Shown here: positions 1 through 5,788 of the stretch, one piece after another
Layout of the letters: every line of letters starts with the position of its first letter
Numbering within the stretch: position 1 is the stretch's first letter
Source: CASQEL01 sp036655975
Lineage (GTDB): Bacteria; Desulfobacterota; Desulfovibrionia; Desulfovibrionales; Desulfovibrionaceae
Direction of reading: 5' to 3'
DNA length: 6,194 bases
Assembly (NCBI GenBank): GCA_036655975.1
Contig: JAVVPD010000116.1
Span: 1-6,194 of the forward strand
Notes under the pieces: model-generated
What the model was told of the DNA's origin: nothing
The model's database searches: none
Seen by the model: the letters and a program-made list of their open reading frames with translations, nothing else
Position numbers and translations under genes: made by a program

Positions 1-317
1 AGATTGTGCAGCTTGCCCCCTCTAGCGGTGAGTTGGGATTTGTCCAACACCACCCGCACCTTGACCTTGCGCCTATTGGCAGCTTCCAAGGCGGCATTGA
101 TAGGGGCTGATGTAAAGCTGTAGGCAAGAACGCAGATTTCATGCTTGGCATGGCCTATAGTCCGCACGATGGCTTCTTCTGCACCCCCTTTGGGGGAAAA
201 GTAGACCTCTGTTCTAACGCCATTGAGCGTCAGTGTTTCCGCATGAAGCGGATACACGGGCAGCAGGGGCAGGAGAGTCAGCAGGAACCTGAGCGTAATT
301 TTTAATTCCAGCGTCAT
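1..317 (-). CDS. Phospholipase D-like (Nuc-type) secreted nuclease, N-terminal part only
   Basis: The first 105 codons of a minus-strand gene are present; the rest runs off the left edge. Residues 1-26 form a signal peptide with a Leu-rich core ending in LHA, so the product is exported. The following segment has the layout of the first half of small PLD-superfamily endonucleases such as plasmid Nuc: an EVYFSPKGGAEEAI stretch (37-50), then an AYSFTSAPI motif (65-73), an ALEAANRRKVKVRVVLD helix-strand unit (76-92) and KSQ. The HKD catalytic motif (HxKxxxxD) of this family would lie further on, outside the window, so activity cannot be judged. The ATG at 315-317 is the first usable start after an in-frame stop, but no clear Shine-Dalgarno precedes it; instead a stable hairpin lies 11 nt upstream. 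Family members cut DNA or hydrolyse phosphodiesters in the periplasm. The link to the upstream SGNH operon is uncertain. Confidence 0.8.
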   Translation of the reverse strand, partial: MTLELKITLRFLLTLLPLLPVYPLHAETLTLNGVRTEVYFSPKGGAEEAIVRTIGHAKHEICVLAYSFTSAPINAALEAANRRKVKVRVVLDKSQLTARGGKLHN

Positions 318-328
318 ATTGGCTACTA

Positions 329-358
329 CGCCAGACCCACCATGAGGCGGGCCTGGCG
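329..358 (-). promoter_or_regulatory. GC-rich stem-loop in the 5' leader of the PLD-like gene
   Basis: Two 13-nt arms (329-341 and 346-358) enclose a 4-nt loop. Read as minus-strand RNA, all 13 positions pair, two of them as G-U wobbles; on the plus strand those two become A-C mismatches, so the structure belongs to the minus-strand transcript. It is GC-rich in an AT-rich spacer and ends 11 nt before the ATG at 315-317. There is no U-tract after it, so it is not a standard intrinsic terminator. It could damp translation of the gene, protect the mRNA 5' end after processing, or be a protein-binding site; the sequence does not decide. Confidence 0.5.
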
Positions 359-390
359 CAAATATTCATAAATTAAATTATTTTGCATAG

Positions 391-642
391 CTACCCCCAA
401 ACGACGTATTGGCTCCACAAAGTTACATTCCCGTGCCAGGAACATACATAATTTAAGCACTTTTTGCAGTGAAAAGCATATAAAAATCGTCTAACTCTTC
501 TGATTACTTCATAGTAACCCAGCCTTTCTTTACAGGCCCTTTCTGCAAACTCTATCCCCAATAATTGCTGTACAGAAAAATCCATGCTTGGATACACTAG
601 GGGGCCTTGTAATACGGTTTTCCATGGGCGACAAAAACACAC
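391..642 (-). CDS. Doubtful hypothetical ORF, 83 codons, in the spacer
   Basis: This is an open frame from a GTG at 640-642 to a TAG at 391-393; an internal ATG gives a 64-residue version starting MDFSVQQLLG. I recognise no family. The product would be rich in Cys (six), Trp and Tyr, with a basic helix-like centre (EVIRRVRRFLYAF) and a CKKC pair near residues 59-62. No good Shine-Dalgarno precedes either start, there is no signal peptide, and base composition resembles spacer DNA. A 5-bp hairpin followed by a T-run lies inside the frame (575-593), which could instead be a weak terminator for the operon. The rest of the 318-659 spacer shows only the stem-loop at 329-358. It may be noncoding DNA, a small orphan gene or a remnant; I favour noncoding. 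Confidence 0.2.
   Translation of the reverse strand: MCFCRPWKTVLQGPLVYPSMDFSVQQLLGIEFAERACKERLGYYEVIRRVRRFLYAFHCKKCLNYVCSWHGNVTLWSQYVVWG
575..593 (-). terminator. Weak candidate terminator after the SGNH operon
   Basis: On the minus strand, arms ATCCA (593-589) and TGGAT (584-580) form a 5-bp stem with a 4-nt loop, followed by a run of five or six T (to 575). It lies about 67 bp past the stop of the last SGNH gene. The stem is short, so termination would be inefficient; no better hairpin is visible between 575 and 659. Read-through into the PLD-like gene is therefore possible. Confidence 0.2.
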
Positions 643-659
643 ATATAAAAAATTCAGAC

Positions 660-1535
660 TTATGGATTTGCAGCACCTGATTTGACGATGGAGGCGGGGG
701 CTTCCATATGCCCGTTGGGAGTAAGTGCCTTGTCTACATACGAATAGACGGTTTTAGCCAGCATTTTATTGCCTGCTGATGTCACGTGCACGCCGTCTTT
801 CGCTCGCAGGAGAATCCTTTTACCATTGGGTGTTAGCGCCGCATACTGATAATTGCCGCTACCATCAGCCAAGGTGCCCCACACATCGACAAAGGTAACA
901 TTTTTATTTTCGCACGTTTGCCGTATAACTTCCATGATGGCATGAACTCGTGGGCGCATGGCTTTTGACCCCATAATAGGCGCTGAAACCCATATGGAAA
1001 CGGCACCGTTTTCAGCAATTATATTGATGATTTCTTCTACCTTACGTGCGTACGCCTGCTTCCAGCGGGGCGAGTCGAAATGATAACGGGCACCAGCATC
1101 CGTCACCGACTGGTCATCATTTGTGCCGATGCAGAAAACAACGACACTGGGATGGTTGGTACGCATATAGGTGCGCATAGCTTTGGGCCAATCATAAAAG
1201 TCTGGACGGCAAAGTCCGGTGGATGAACGTCCTGCCTGTACAAATGTAAGTCCAGTACGGTTGGCAAGCATAGTTGCCATGACTGGCCCCACCCCCTCCA
1301 TGATGGAATCACCTGCAAAGAGCACTGTCTGCGGAATAATCCATGGCTGGCGAACAAGCTTTCGACTGAGCTCACGACTGTGGAAGATGAGCAGAGTGTC
1401 CGTGGTCTCGGGCAACACCAGAGGTGCCGCATACAGCACATGCGGAACAAAGAAGACAGCAAGCGTCAGCCAAATTCGTACATTCATGGGCATCAATGCC
1501 AATGGTTTTATAGTAAGCACCCCCCTGCAGGGCAT
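660..1535 (-). CDS. Secreted SGNH/GDSL (DUF459-type) esterase or acetyltransferase, copy A
   Basis: A 291-residue SGNH-fold protein. With the ATG at 1533-1535 the blocks are: block I GDSI (75-78, nucleophile Ser77), block II QAGRSSTGL (100-108), block III GTND (137-140) and block V DGVH (247-250, Asp247/His250). All catalytic positions are present, so it should be active on acyl esters. A hydrophobic stretch (about 21-37) ending LYAA, with no lipobox Cys, predicts a cleaved signal peptide and a soluble periplasmic product. The start is uncertain: the 1535 ATG has AAGGA 10 nt upstream, while ATGs at 1493 and 1487 give a more typical signal peptide (MNVRIWLTLAV) but lack a Shine-Dalgarno. It is last in the MBOAT cluster, 68 bp after the RlpA-like gene. 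It is a paralogue of the gene ending at 2084, almost identical over the middle. SGNH partners of MBOAT proteins transfer or remove O-acetyl groups on envelope glycans; which it does here is unknown. Confidence 0.88.
   Translation of the reverse strand: MPCRGVLTIKPLALMPMNVRIWLTLAVFFVPHVLYAAPLVLPETTDTLLIFHSRELSRKLVRQPWIIPQTVLFAGDSIMEGVGPVMATMLANRTGLTFVQAGRSSTGLCRPDFYDWPKAMRTYMRTNHPSVVVFCIGTNDDQSVTDAGARYHFDSPRWKQAYARKVEEIINIIAENGAVSIWVSAPIMGSKAMRPRVHAIMEVIRQTCENKNVTFVDVWGTLADGSGNYQYAALTPNGKRILLRAKDGVHVTSAGNKMLAKTVYSYVDKALTPNGHMEAPASIVKSGAANP
881..1140 (-). repeat. Duplicated segment, copy 1 (partner 2251-2510)
   Basis: Aligned without gaps at an offset of 1370 bp, this segment differs from 2251-2510 at about 17 of 260 positions by eye. 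Positions 1021-1100 match 2391-2470 exactly (80 bp). Identity falls on both sides although the genes stay alignable. It is coding DNA of the SGNH copy A gene. Confidence 0.9.
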
Positions 1536-1603
1536 ATGCTACGCATCCTTTGCAGCAGGCAGCGGGGACTCAGCCACGCAATCACCACGGGATTTACAGC
1601 TCG

Positions 1604-2065
1604 TCAGTTTTGAGCACGCTTTCGGCTGTGCTTGGGAGGCAAGGAAACAATTTCAAGGGTAACATCTGCTACTCCCTGTTTTAGCATCCCAATGGCAATT
1701 GCAGCCTGCCGTGAAATGTCAATAATATATTTTTTTGAACTCGGCCCTCTATCTGTTATTTGCACCACTGTACATTTTTTATTCTTTTTGTTTGTAACCT
1801 TGACCATGGTGCCAAAGGGCAGAGTCCTGTGAGCGGCTGTCAGCTTAGTGCTGTCGAAACGCTTGCCACTTGCCGTACTATTTCCTTGGGCTTTTTTGCC
1901 ATACCAAGCACTTACGCCAGTCATTTTTTGCCCGATAGCCCATGACGACTGTTTGTTTTCAGGCTGTGCCGTGTTCTGCTGTGCTTTTTTTCCGGCATGT
2001 GCGGGCGCGGCTAAAAGACAAACACTAAGGAATACAAGGAAAAGGTGTTTTGTAACATACTGCAT
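1604..2065 (-). CDS. rlpA: RlpA-like double-psi beta-barrel protein, short form without SPOR domain
   Basis: A 153-residue exported protein. Residues 1-24 are a signal peptide ending AHA; there is no lipobox Cys, unlike classical RlpA lipoproteins. After a Gln/Asn-rich linker (25-47) comes a complete RlpA-type double-psi beta-barrel: GVSAWYG (50-56), TASGKRFD (64-71), LTAAHRTLPFGT (75-86) and ITDRGP (103-108) with the conserved Asp105, then IIDISRQAA. The tail is basic (PPKHSRKRAQN), and no SPOR peptidoglycan-binding domain is present. RlpA of Pseudomonas aeruginosa is a lytic transglycosylase acting on peptide-free glycan strands, whereas some relatives only bind, so activity is likely but unproven. 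The start is firm: GGAGG (2070-2074) lies 4 nt before the ATG. It sits between two SGNH paralogues, 18 bp after the stop of the lipoprotein copy, implying co-transcription and a shared wall-related role. Confidence 0.85.
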   Translation of the reverse strand: MQYVTKHLFLVFLSVCLLAAPAHAGKKAQQNTAQPENKQSSWAIGQKMTGVSAWYGKKAQGNSTASGKRFDSTKLTAAHRTLPFGTMVKVTNKKNKKCTVVQITDRGPSSKKYIIDISRQAAIAIGMLKQGVADVTLEIVSLPPKHSRKRAQN

Positions 2066-2083
2066 GAAACCTCCAGTAAAGCA

Positions 2084-2803
2084 CTAGCGAGAAAGTCTTT
2101 CTTCAAGATACGGAAGAATAGCGCGGGCCAGTTGTTCGTTGCCTGCCCGGGTCACGTGTACGCCATCTTTGGTTCTCAAGGCTATTTTTTCCCCACCGGC
2201 GGTAACGCTGAACCGCTGATACTTTCCTGTAGAGTCAGCGAGCGTTTCCCAAACATCTACAAAGGTAACATTTTTATTTTCGCAGGTTTTGCGTATAATT
2301 TCCATGATGGCATGAACTCGTGGGCGCATGGCTTTTGGCCCCATAATCGGCGCTGAAACCCATATGGATGTGCCGCCGTTTTTAGCAATAATATTGATGA
2401 TTTCTTCTACCTTACGTGCGTACGCCTGCTTCCAGCGGGGCGAGTCGAAATGATAACGGGCACCAGCATCTGCCACCGACTGGTCATCATTTGTGCCGAT
2501 GCAGAAAACAACCACGGAAGGGCGGACGCTTGCCATATATGCGCGCATGGCCTTGGGCCAATCATACACATCTGGACGGCACAGTCCTGTGGATGACCGC
2601 CCTGCCTGCACAATATTGAGCTCATTGTGGCTGGAAAGTCTGCCTGCCATAACAGGGCCAAGGCCCTGCATAATGGAGTCACCCGCAAAAAGCACTGTGG
2701 GCGGCGTGTACGGTACCGGCTGTTCAATAGTCATTTCCGAACGAGAGCAGGCAAAGAGAAAGAGGTAAACCCCTAGTAAAATAAGGCGCTTCATCATAGT
2801 CAT
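2084..2803 (-). CDS. SGNH/GDSL (DUF459-type) lipoprotein, copy B
   Basis: A 239-residue SGNH protein. The start chosen is the ATG at 2801-2803, preceded by AAGGA about 7 nt upstream; the frame is open to 2875, but that longer start would lie inside the upstream gene and hide the signal peptide. Residues 4-19 give a hydrophobic core ending LFAC, a lipobox with Cys19; Ser at +2 would favour outer-membrane sorting by the Lol rule. Catalytic blocks: GDSI (41-44, Ser43), QAGRSSTGL (66-74), GTND (103-106) and DGVH (213-216). The first codon lies 10 bp after the stop of the linker-bearing SGNH gene, whose TAA overlaps this Shine-Dalgarno, so translation is probably coupled. Its core is nearly identical to copy A, yet the N-termini differ, placing the same activity at a different site. 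Likely an O-acyl transferase or esterase on an envelope glycan; the substrate is not visible. Confidence 0.9.
   Translation of the reverse strand: MTMMKRLILLGVYLFLFACSRSEMTIEQPVPYTPPTVLFAGDSIMQGLGPVMAGRLSSHNELNIVQAGRSSTGLCRPDVYDWPKAMRAYMASVRPSVVVFCIGTNDDQSVADAGARYHFDSPRWKQAYARKVEEIINIIAKNGGTSIWVSAPIMGPKAMRPRVHAIMEIIRKTCENKNVTFVDVWETLADSTGKYQRFSVTAGGEKIALRTKDGVHVTRAGNEQLARAILPYLEERLSR
2251..2510 (-). repeat. Duplicated segment, copy 2 (partner 881-1140)
   Basis: This is the second copy of the 260-bp near-identical tract, in direct orientation relative to copy 1, with the RlpA-like gene between them. The exact 80-bp match is at 2391-2470. Direct repeats of this length could recombine to delete the 1370-bp interval, fusing the two SGNH genes and losing the RlpA-like gene. 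Confidence 0.9.
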
Positions 2804-2813
2804 TATCGCTTCC

Positions 2814-4133
2814 TTAGCGCGATGCCTGTGGAGTACCCTCAGGTTGGGACATTGCGGTGTTTTTTTCCATTTCAAGAATATACTTTTTTATGCTGGGCAC
2901 CACTTGCTCAATAATCATCAAGCTGCCTGCATACGAAACATGGTATTTATCTTCTTTGCGTATACGCACCAGATCCCCTGAGGGGGTCTTCTTAAAAATT
3001 TGATACTTTCCATTTTCGTCAGCCAGCGTTGGCACAGTGTCAACATATTCCACGCCTTTGTTCTGACATGCCTGATATTGCATTTTTGAAATCAGTGGAA
3101 CCCACTTGGTAAACGGTTCTGATCCCATAATGGGCAATCCTATCCAAATGGGGGTGGCCTTGCCCTTGAGCGCGACCTCAATCATGCTTTCGGCAATTTC
3201 CACATATTTTTTCTGCCACTCTGCTGAAGTAAACGAATATCTTCGTTTACCATCAAAAATATTTTGCAGATCATTTGCCCCGACAAAAAAAAGGACAATA
3301 TCAGGTGAATGTTGTTGTATAAAACCATCAAGCTTTTTAGGCCAGTTCCAGTTTGTGCTGACGCAAAGTCCTGTGGAGTGCTTTGCAGCGAAGATAAACT
3401 GGACGTTTGGATCCTTGTTATAAAAAGTCCGCATTATTGTCAGCACTATTTCTTCCATGAAGGAATCGCCCGCCAGCAACACTTTATACCGACGCGATAG
3501 CGGGGCGGCAAAAATACTCTTGTCAGCAGTTGCCCGCCGTTTTTTCTTGTCGTGAGTCTTTATAGCAGCCTTTGGGACAGGCGGCGGTGATGCTACACGC
3601 GCTTCTTCAGCGTGTGTGCTCTTAACACTGCCAGCCTGATTTTCGGAGGAGGGAGGGAGTTCTGGTAAAACGGGTGCAGGCACTGGCTCTTGGCTATCAG
3701 CCTGCGCTGCCGTTGCAATCTCTTGCGTCTCTGGGGCTTGCTGTGCCGCTGATTCTGCTTCCACCGCAGGCAGCGCAGGTGTTTGCGGCGCTCCATCCTG
3801 TGGCTGTTCAACGTGATTTGCGATGGTTTTGTCGTGTTCCGAGGGCGTTTCCGCACTATGCACCGGATCCTCCCTGTCCTGTGCGCTGTCACCATTGCCT
3901 TTAAAAACAATAAGATCGTGGTCGGATACCCTATTGAAGGCAATAGTAAGCCGTGCGTATAAAAATTCTCCCCCTGTCACGCGGCTGATGCCGTGTAATG
4001 CCTGTGAAAGAAACTCCGGCAACCCTTTTTCCTGTATCACCAAGGCAAGCTGTTGCCCATTTAATGCTACATAACACAACATTGCAATAAAGCATATGCC
4101 AAAAATATTGGTGAATTTATTGGGATTTTTCAT
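2814..4133 (-). CDS. Membrane-anchored SGNH (DUF459-type) protein with long Pro/Ala linker, probable acyl-transfer partner of the MBOAT protein
   Basis: A 439-residue protein in three parts: a short basic N-terminus and one membrane segment (about 9-25), a membrane-proximal region (26-80), a low-complexity linker rich in Pro, Ala, Glu and Gln (about 81-205) ending in a KKKRR basic patch, and an SGNH domain (215-420). Block I is GDSF (222-225, Ser224), block III GAND (285-288) and block V DKYH (395-398, Asp395/His398). Block II reads FAAKHSTGL, with Ala where the two shorter paralogues have Gly. The start ATG abuts the MBOAT stop (TAAATG), with a weak TAGG 6 nt upstream, indicating translational coupling. 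By analogy with PatB, AlgJ/AlgX and DltD, a membrane-tethered SGNH-fold or accessory partner next to an MBOAT protein accepts the acyl group outside the membrane and passes it to a glycan. The linker could let the catalytic domain reach across the periplasm. Confidence 0.88.
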   Translation of the reverse strand: MKNPNKFTNIFGICFIAMLCYVALNGQQLALVIQEKGLPEFLSQALHGISRVTGGEFLYARLTIAFNRVSDHDLIVFKGNGDSAQDREDPVHSAETPSEHDKTIANHVEQPQDGAPQTPALPAVEAESAAQQAPETQEIATAAQADSQEPVPAPVLPELPPSSENQAGSVKSTHAEEARVASPPPVPKAAIKTHDKKKRRATADKSIFAAPLSRRYKVLLAGDSFMEEIVLTIMRTFYNKDPNVQFIFAAKHSTGLCVSTNWNWPKKLDGFIQQHSPDIVLFFVGANDLQNIFDGKRRYSFTSAEWQKKYVEIAESMIEVALKGKATPIWIGLPIMGSEPFTKWVPLISKMQYQACQNKGVEYVDTVPTLADENGKYQIFKKTPSGDLVRIRKEDKYHVSYAGSLMIIEQVVPSIKKYILEMEKNTAMSQPEGTPQASR

Positions 4134-5564
4134 TTAAAACCTAAAATAAATAAAGGGGAGAACGCCGTCTGGGCCCATCGCCATAATGATTGTTACGCCC
4201 ATCCCTACCGCTACTCCCTGTGCTTGCCATGGCAGGTGAGCCTGCAAGCGGGTGCACAGCATATAACAATTCTGCCCCCATACCTGAATGAAAAATCCTA
4301 AACAAATAGCAAAAATAGCAAAAAGAGGAAAACCTTCTCCCCCCATGCTACATTCCGTAAGTTTTTGAAAAATAGCAAAGGCACGTTCAAGACTGTCCGC
4401 GCGAAAAAATACCCAGAGCAGGCATACAACATGAAATGTCAGCATCCATGTAATCGCTTTTTTCCAAAGAGTAGTCTGCTGTGGGTGAATAGTTGCATTT
4501 TTCCGGCGCAATGCTGTGAACGCCACTTGTAGGACGAGCCCAAGGCCGTGTAACCCTCCCCATATAACAAATGTCCACGAACTCCCGTGCCAGAGACCGC
4601 CGATAAGCATGGTAAGCATATTGTTGACGTATATATTTCCGCTACGGTTGCCCCCGAGCGAAATGTACACATAGTCTTTCAACCATTCAGAAAGGCTTAT
4701 GTGCCAGCGGTGCCAGAAGTCTTTAAGGCTGCATGCGAGATAGGGGCTTTTGAAATTGGGTGGCAGCTTGTACCCCATCAGCCTGCCGATTCCCAGCGCC
4801 AGATCCGTATAGCCCGAAAAGTCGCAGTATATCTGTATGGCATACCCATATACGCCGATGGCAACAGCCACGGAGGAGTAATTTTCCGGAGCAGCAAAAA
4901 CGTGCCGGACGATGTGCTCTGAAAGATAGCTTGAAAGGACAACCTTTTTGAACAAGCCGCTCAAAATAAGCAAAAAACCTTCCTGAAAAGCGACCGTATC
5001 CCGCAGCGGGCGGTCAAGCTGCTCCATAAAGGCCGGTGCCCGCATAATCGGCCCGGACATCACCGTGGGAAAGAAAGAAACATAGGCAAAGACTTCCCAA
5101 AAGCCATAGGCCGCCTGAATATCGCGACGGTACACATCAACGATATATGAGATGGCTTGAAAGGTAAAAAAAGAAATCCCTGCAATAGATACAAAATTAT
5201 TTTCTAGCACTTTCCCGACATCACTCGGAAAACCCAAAAATACACAAATATTTTGCGCTGTTTCAAGCAAAAACTCATGATATTTGAAAAGCGCGAGCAA
5301 CACTACACATAGGCTTACTGCGAAAAAAACTATCCTTTTCCTTTTTTGCTGCGCCTGCCTACGTGAAAGGAGTATAGCCGAAAAATAGGCTGTGGTGGAT
5401 ACAAGCACCAACACTGCTAGGCCCCACAAACCCGCATGGGAATAAAAGAAATAGTTACAGACAAGCAGTGTCACAAGATGAATAAAATGCCAGCGGCGGG
5501 TATACCAGCAACACCAAAGGGCTGGCAAAAAAAATAATACAAATTGTAGAGTTACAAAATTCAT
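4134..5564 (-). CDS. MBOAT-family membrane O-acyltransferase (AlgI/PatA/DltB type)
   Basis: A 476-residue polytopic inner-membrane protein, first gene of the operon. The start is placed at the ATG 5562-5564, giving the MNFVTLQFVLFFLPAL opening typical of the family; a TTG 24 bp upstream is less likely. Family signatures run in order: ISFFTFQAISYIVDVYR (130-146), MSGPI (169-173), LSGLFKKVV (201-209), DFSGYTDLALGIGRLMGY (248-265), FWHRWHISLSEWLKDYVY (283-300) and LWHGSSWTFVIWGGLHG (324-340), with His326 in the WHG position of the invariant MBOAT His and His339 nearby. Such proteins take an acetyl or other acyl group from a cytoplasmic donor and deliver it across the membrane to an extracytoplasmic SGNH partner, as in alginate, peptidoglycan or teichoic-acid acylation. 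The abutting SGNH gene supports that mechanism. No polysaccharide biosynthesis genes are in view, so the target glycan is unknown; acetate is the likeliest group. Confidence 0.93.
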   Translation of the reverse strand: MNFVTLQFVLFFLPALWCCWYTRRWHFIHLVTLLVCNYFFYSHAGLWGLAVLVLVSTTAYFSAILLSRRQAQQKRKRIVFFAVSLCVVLLALFKYHEFLLETAQNICVFLGFPSDVGKVLENNFVSIAGISFFTFQAISYIVDVYRRDIQAAYGFWEVFAYVSFFPTVMSGPIMRAPAFMEQLDRPLRDTVAFQEGFLLILSGLFKKVVLSSYLSEHIVRHVFAAPENYSSVAVAIGVYGYAIQIYCDFSGYTDLALGIGRLMGYKLPPNFKSPYLACSLKDFWHRWHISLSEWLKDYVYISLGGNRSGNIYVNNMLTMLIGGLWHGSSWTFVIWGGLHGLGLVLQVAFTALRRKNATIHPQQTTLWKKAITWMLTFHVVCLLWVFFRADSLERAFAIFQKLTECSMGGEGFPLFAIFAICLGFFIQVWGQNCYMLCTRLQAHLPWQAQGVAVGMGVTIIMAMGPDGVLPFIYFRF

Positions 5565-5587
5565 TATGCCATCTTGTGTTATGTCCA

Positions 5588-5614
5588 AGTATAAACAACG
5601 AAATATTTACACAA
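5588..5614 (-). promoter_or_regulatory. Candidate promoter of the MBOAT-SGNH operon
   Basis: On the minus strand a TATACT (5593-5588) matches the -10 consensus at five of six positions, with a TTGTGT (5614-5609) 15 bp upstream as a poor -35. It would start transcription roughly 16-18 nt before the MBOAT ATG. The spacing is short and the -35 weak, so an activator or a different promoter is possible. The TTGTGT element is matched by an inverted copy at 5574-5579, flanking the -10. Confidence 0.3.
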
Positions 5615-5714
5615 ATAAAGGAAGATAATAATATATTGTTTACGTGTTTTCATGACACCACACGCCACATATGGGCAATACAGCTCAACTTTGTTGGGCA
5701 TAAAAAGTTAGCAT

Positions 5715-5756
5715 ACAGCACATATTAACACTCATAGCGGTTAGACTGTGTGCTGT
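5715..5756. repeat. Inverted repeat ACAGCACA / TGTGCTGT, 26-bp gap
   Basis: Arms 5715-5722 and 5749-5756 are perfect 8-bp complements; inside them a shorter TAAC/GTTA pair extends the symmetry. The site is 43 bp upstream of the XRE start codon. It could be a pair of half-sites for a looping or cooperative repressor, or a hairpin in a leader transcript. No T-run follows it, so it is not a terminator. Confidence 0.4.
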
Positions 5757-5770
5757 CAATGGGTGATAAG

Positions 5771-5788
5771 AAAAGTTTAATAACTTTT
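5771..5788. promoter_or_regulatory. Palindromic candidate operator AAAAGTT-TAAT-AACTTTT
   Basis: Two perfect 7-bp arms around a 4-bp centre end 11 bp before the XRE start codon, just upstream of the GGA that serves as its Shine-Dalgarno. Small XRE and C-type repressors commonly bind such palindromes next to their own gene, so this is the best candidate autoregulatory site. A GATAAG just upstream (5765-5770) could be a -10 element. That assignment is inference from position and symmetry only. Confidence 0.4.

Noticed and set aside
1219..1662. Plus-strand frame of 147 codons.
   Set aside because: It is antisense to SGNH copy A and the end of the RlpA-like gene, has no recognisable domain, and the opposite frame has full catalytic motifs.
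2045..2356. Plus-strand frame of 103 codons.
   Set aside because: It runs antisense across the RlpA-like start and SGNH copy B, with no domain or supporting context.
1103..2727. Two minus-strand frames (1103-1462 and 2407-2727) that resemble each other in translation.
   Set aside because: Both are out-of-frame shadows of the two SGNH genes. Their similarity follows from the DNA duplication, not from protein selection.
2804..2875. Longer start for the SGNH lipoprotein copy.
   Set aside because: It would overlap the upstream gene, add 24 non-signal residues before the lipobox and ignore the good Shine-Dalgarno before 2803.
3106..4074. Several plus-strand frames (3106-3423, 3674-3904, 3823-4074) and a minus-strand 3593-3943 frame.
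   Set aside because: They are shadows of the tethered SGNH gene; the biased linker sequence keeps alternative frames open.
4387..4951. Short frames inside the MBOAT gene on both strands.
   Set aside because: The MBOAT frame carries the family signatures throughout; the others show none.
5565..5588. TTG start for the MBOAT protein, 8 codons longer.
   Set aside because: The ATG at 5564 gives the usual family N-terminus, and the TTG overlaps the candidate -10 element.
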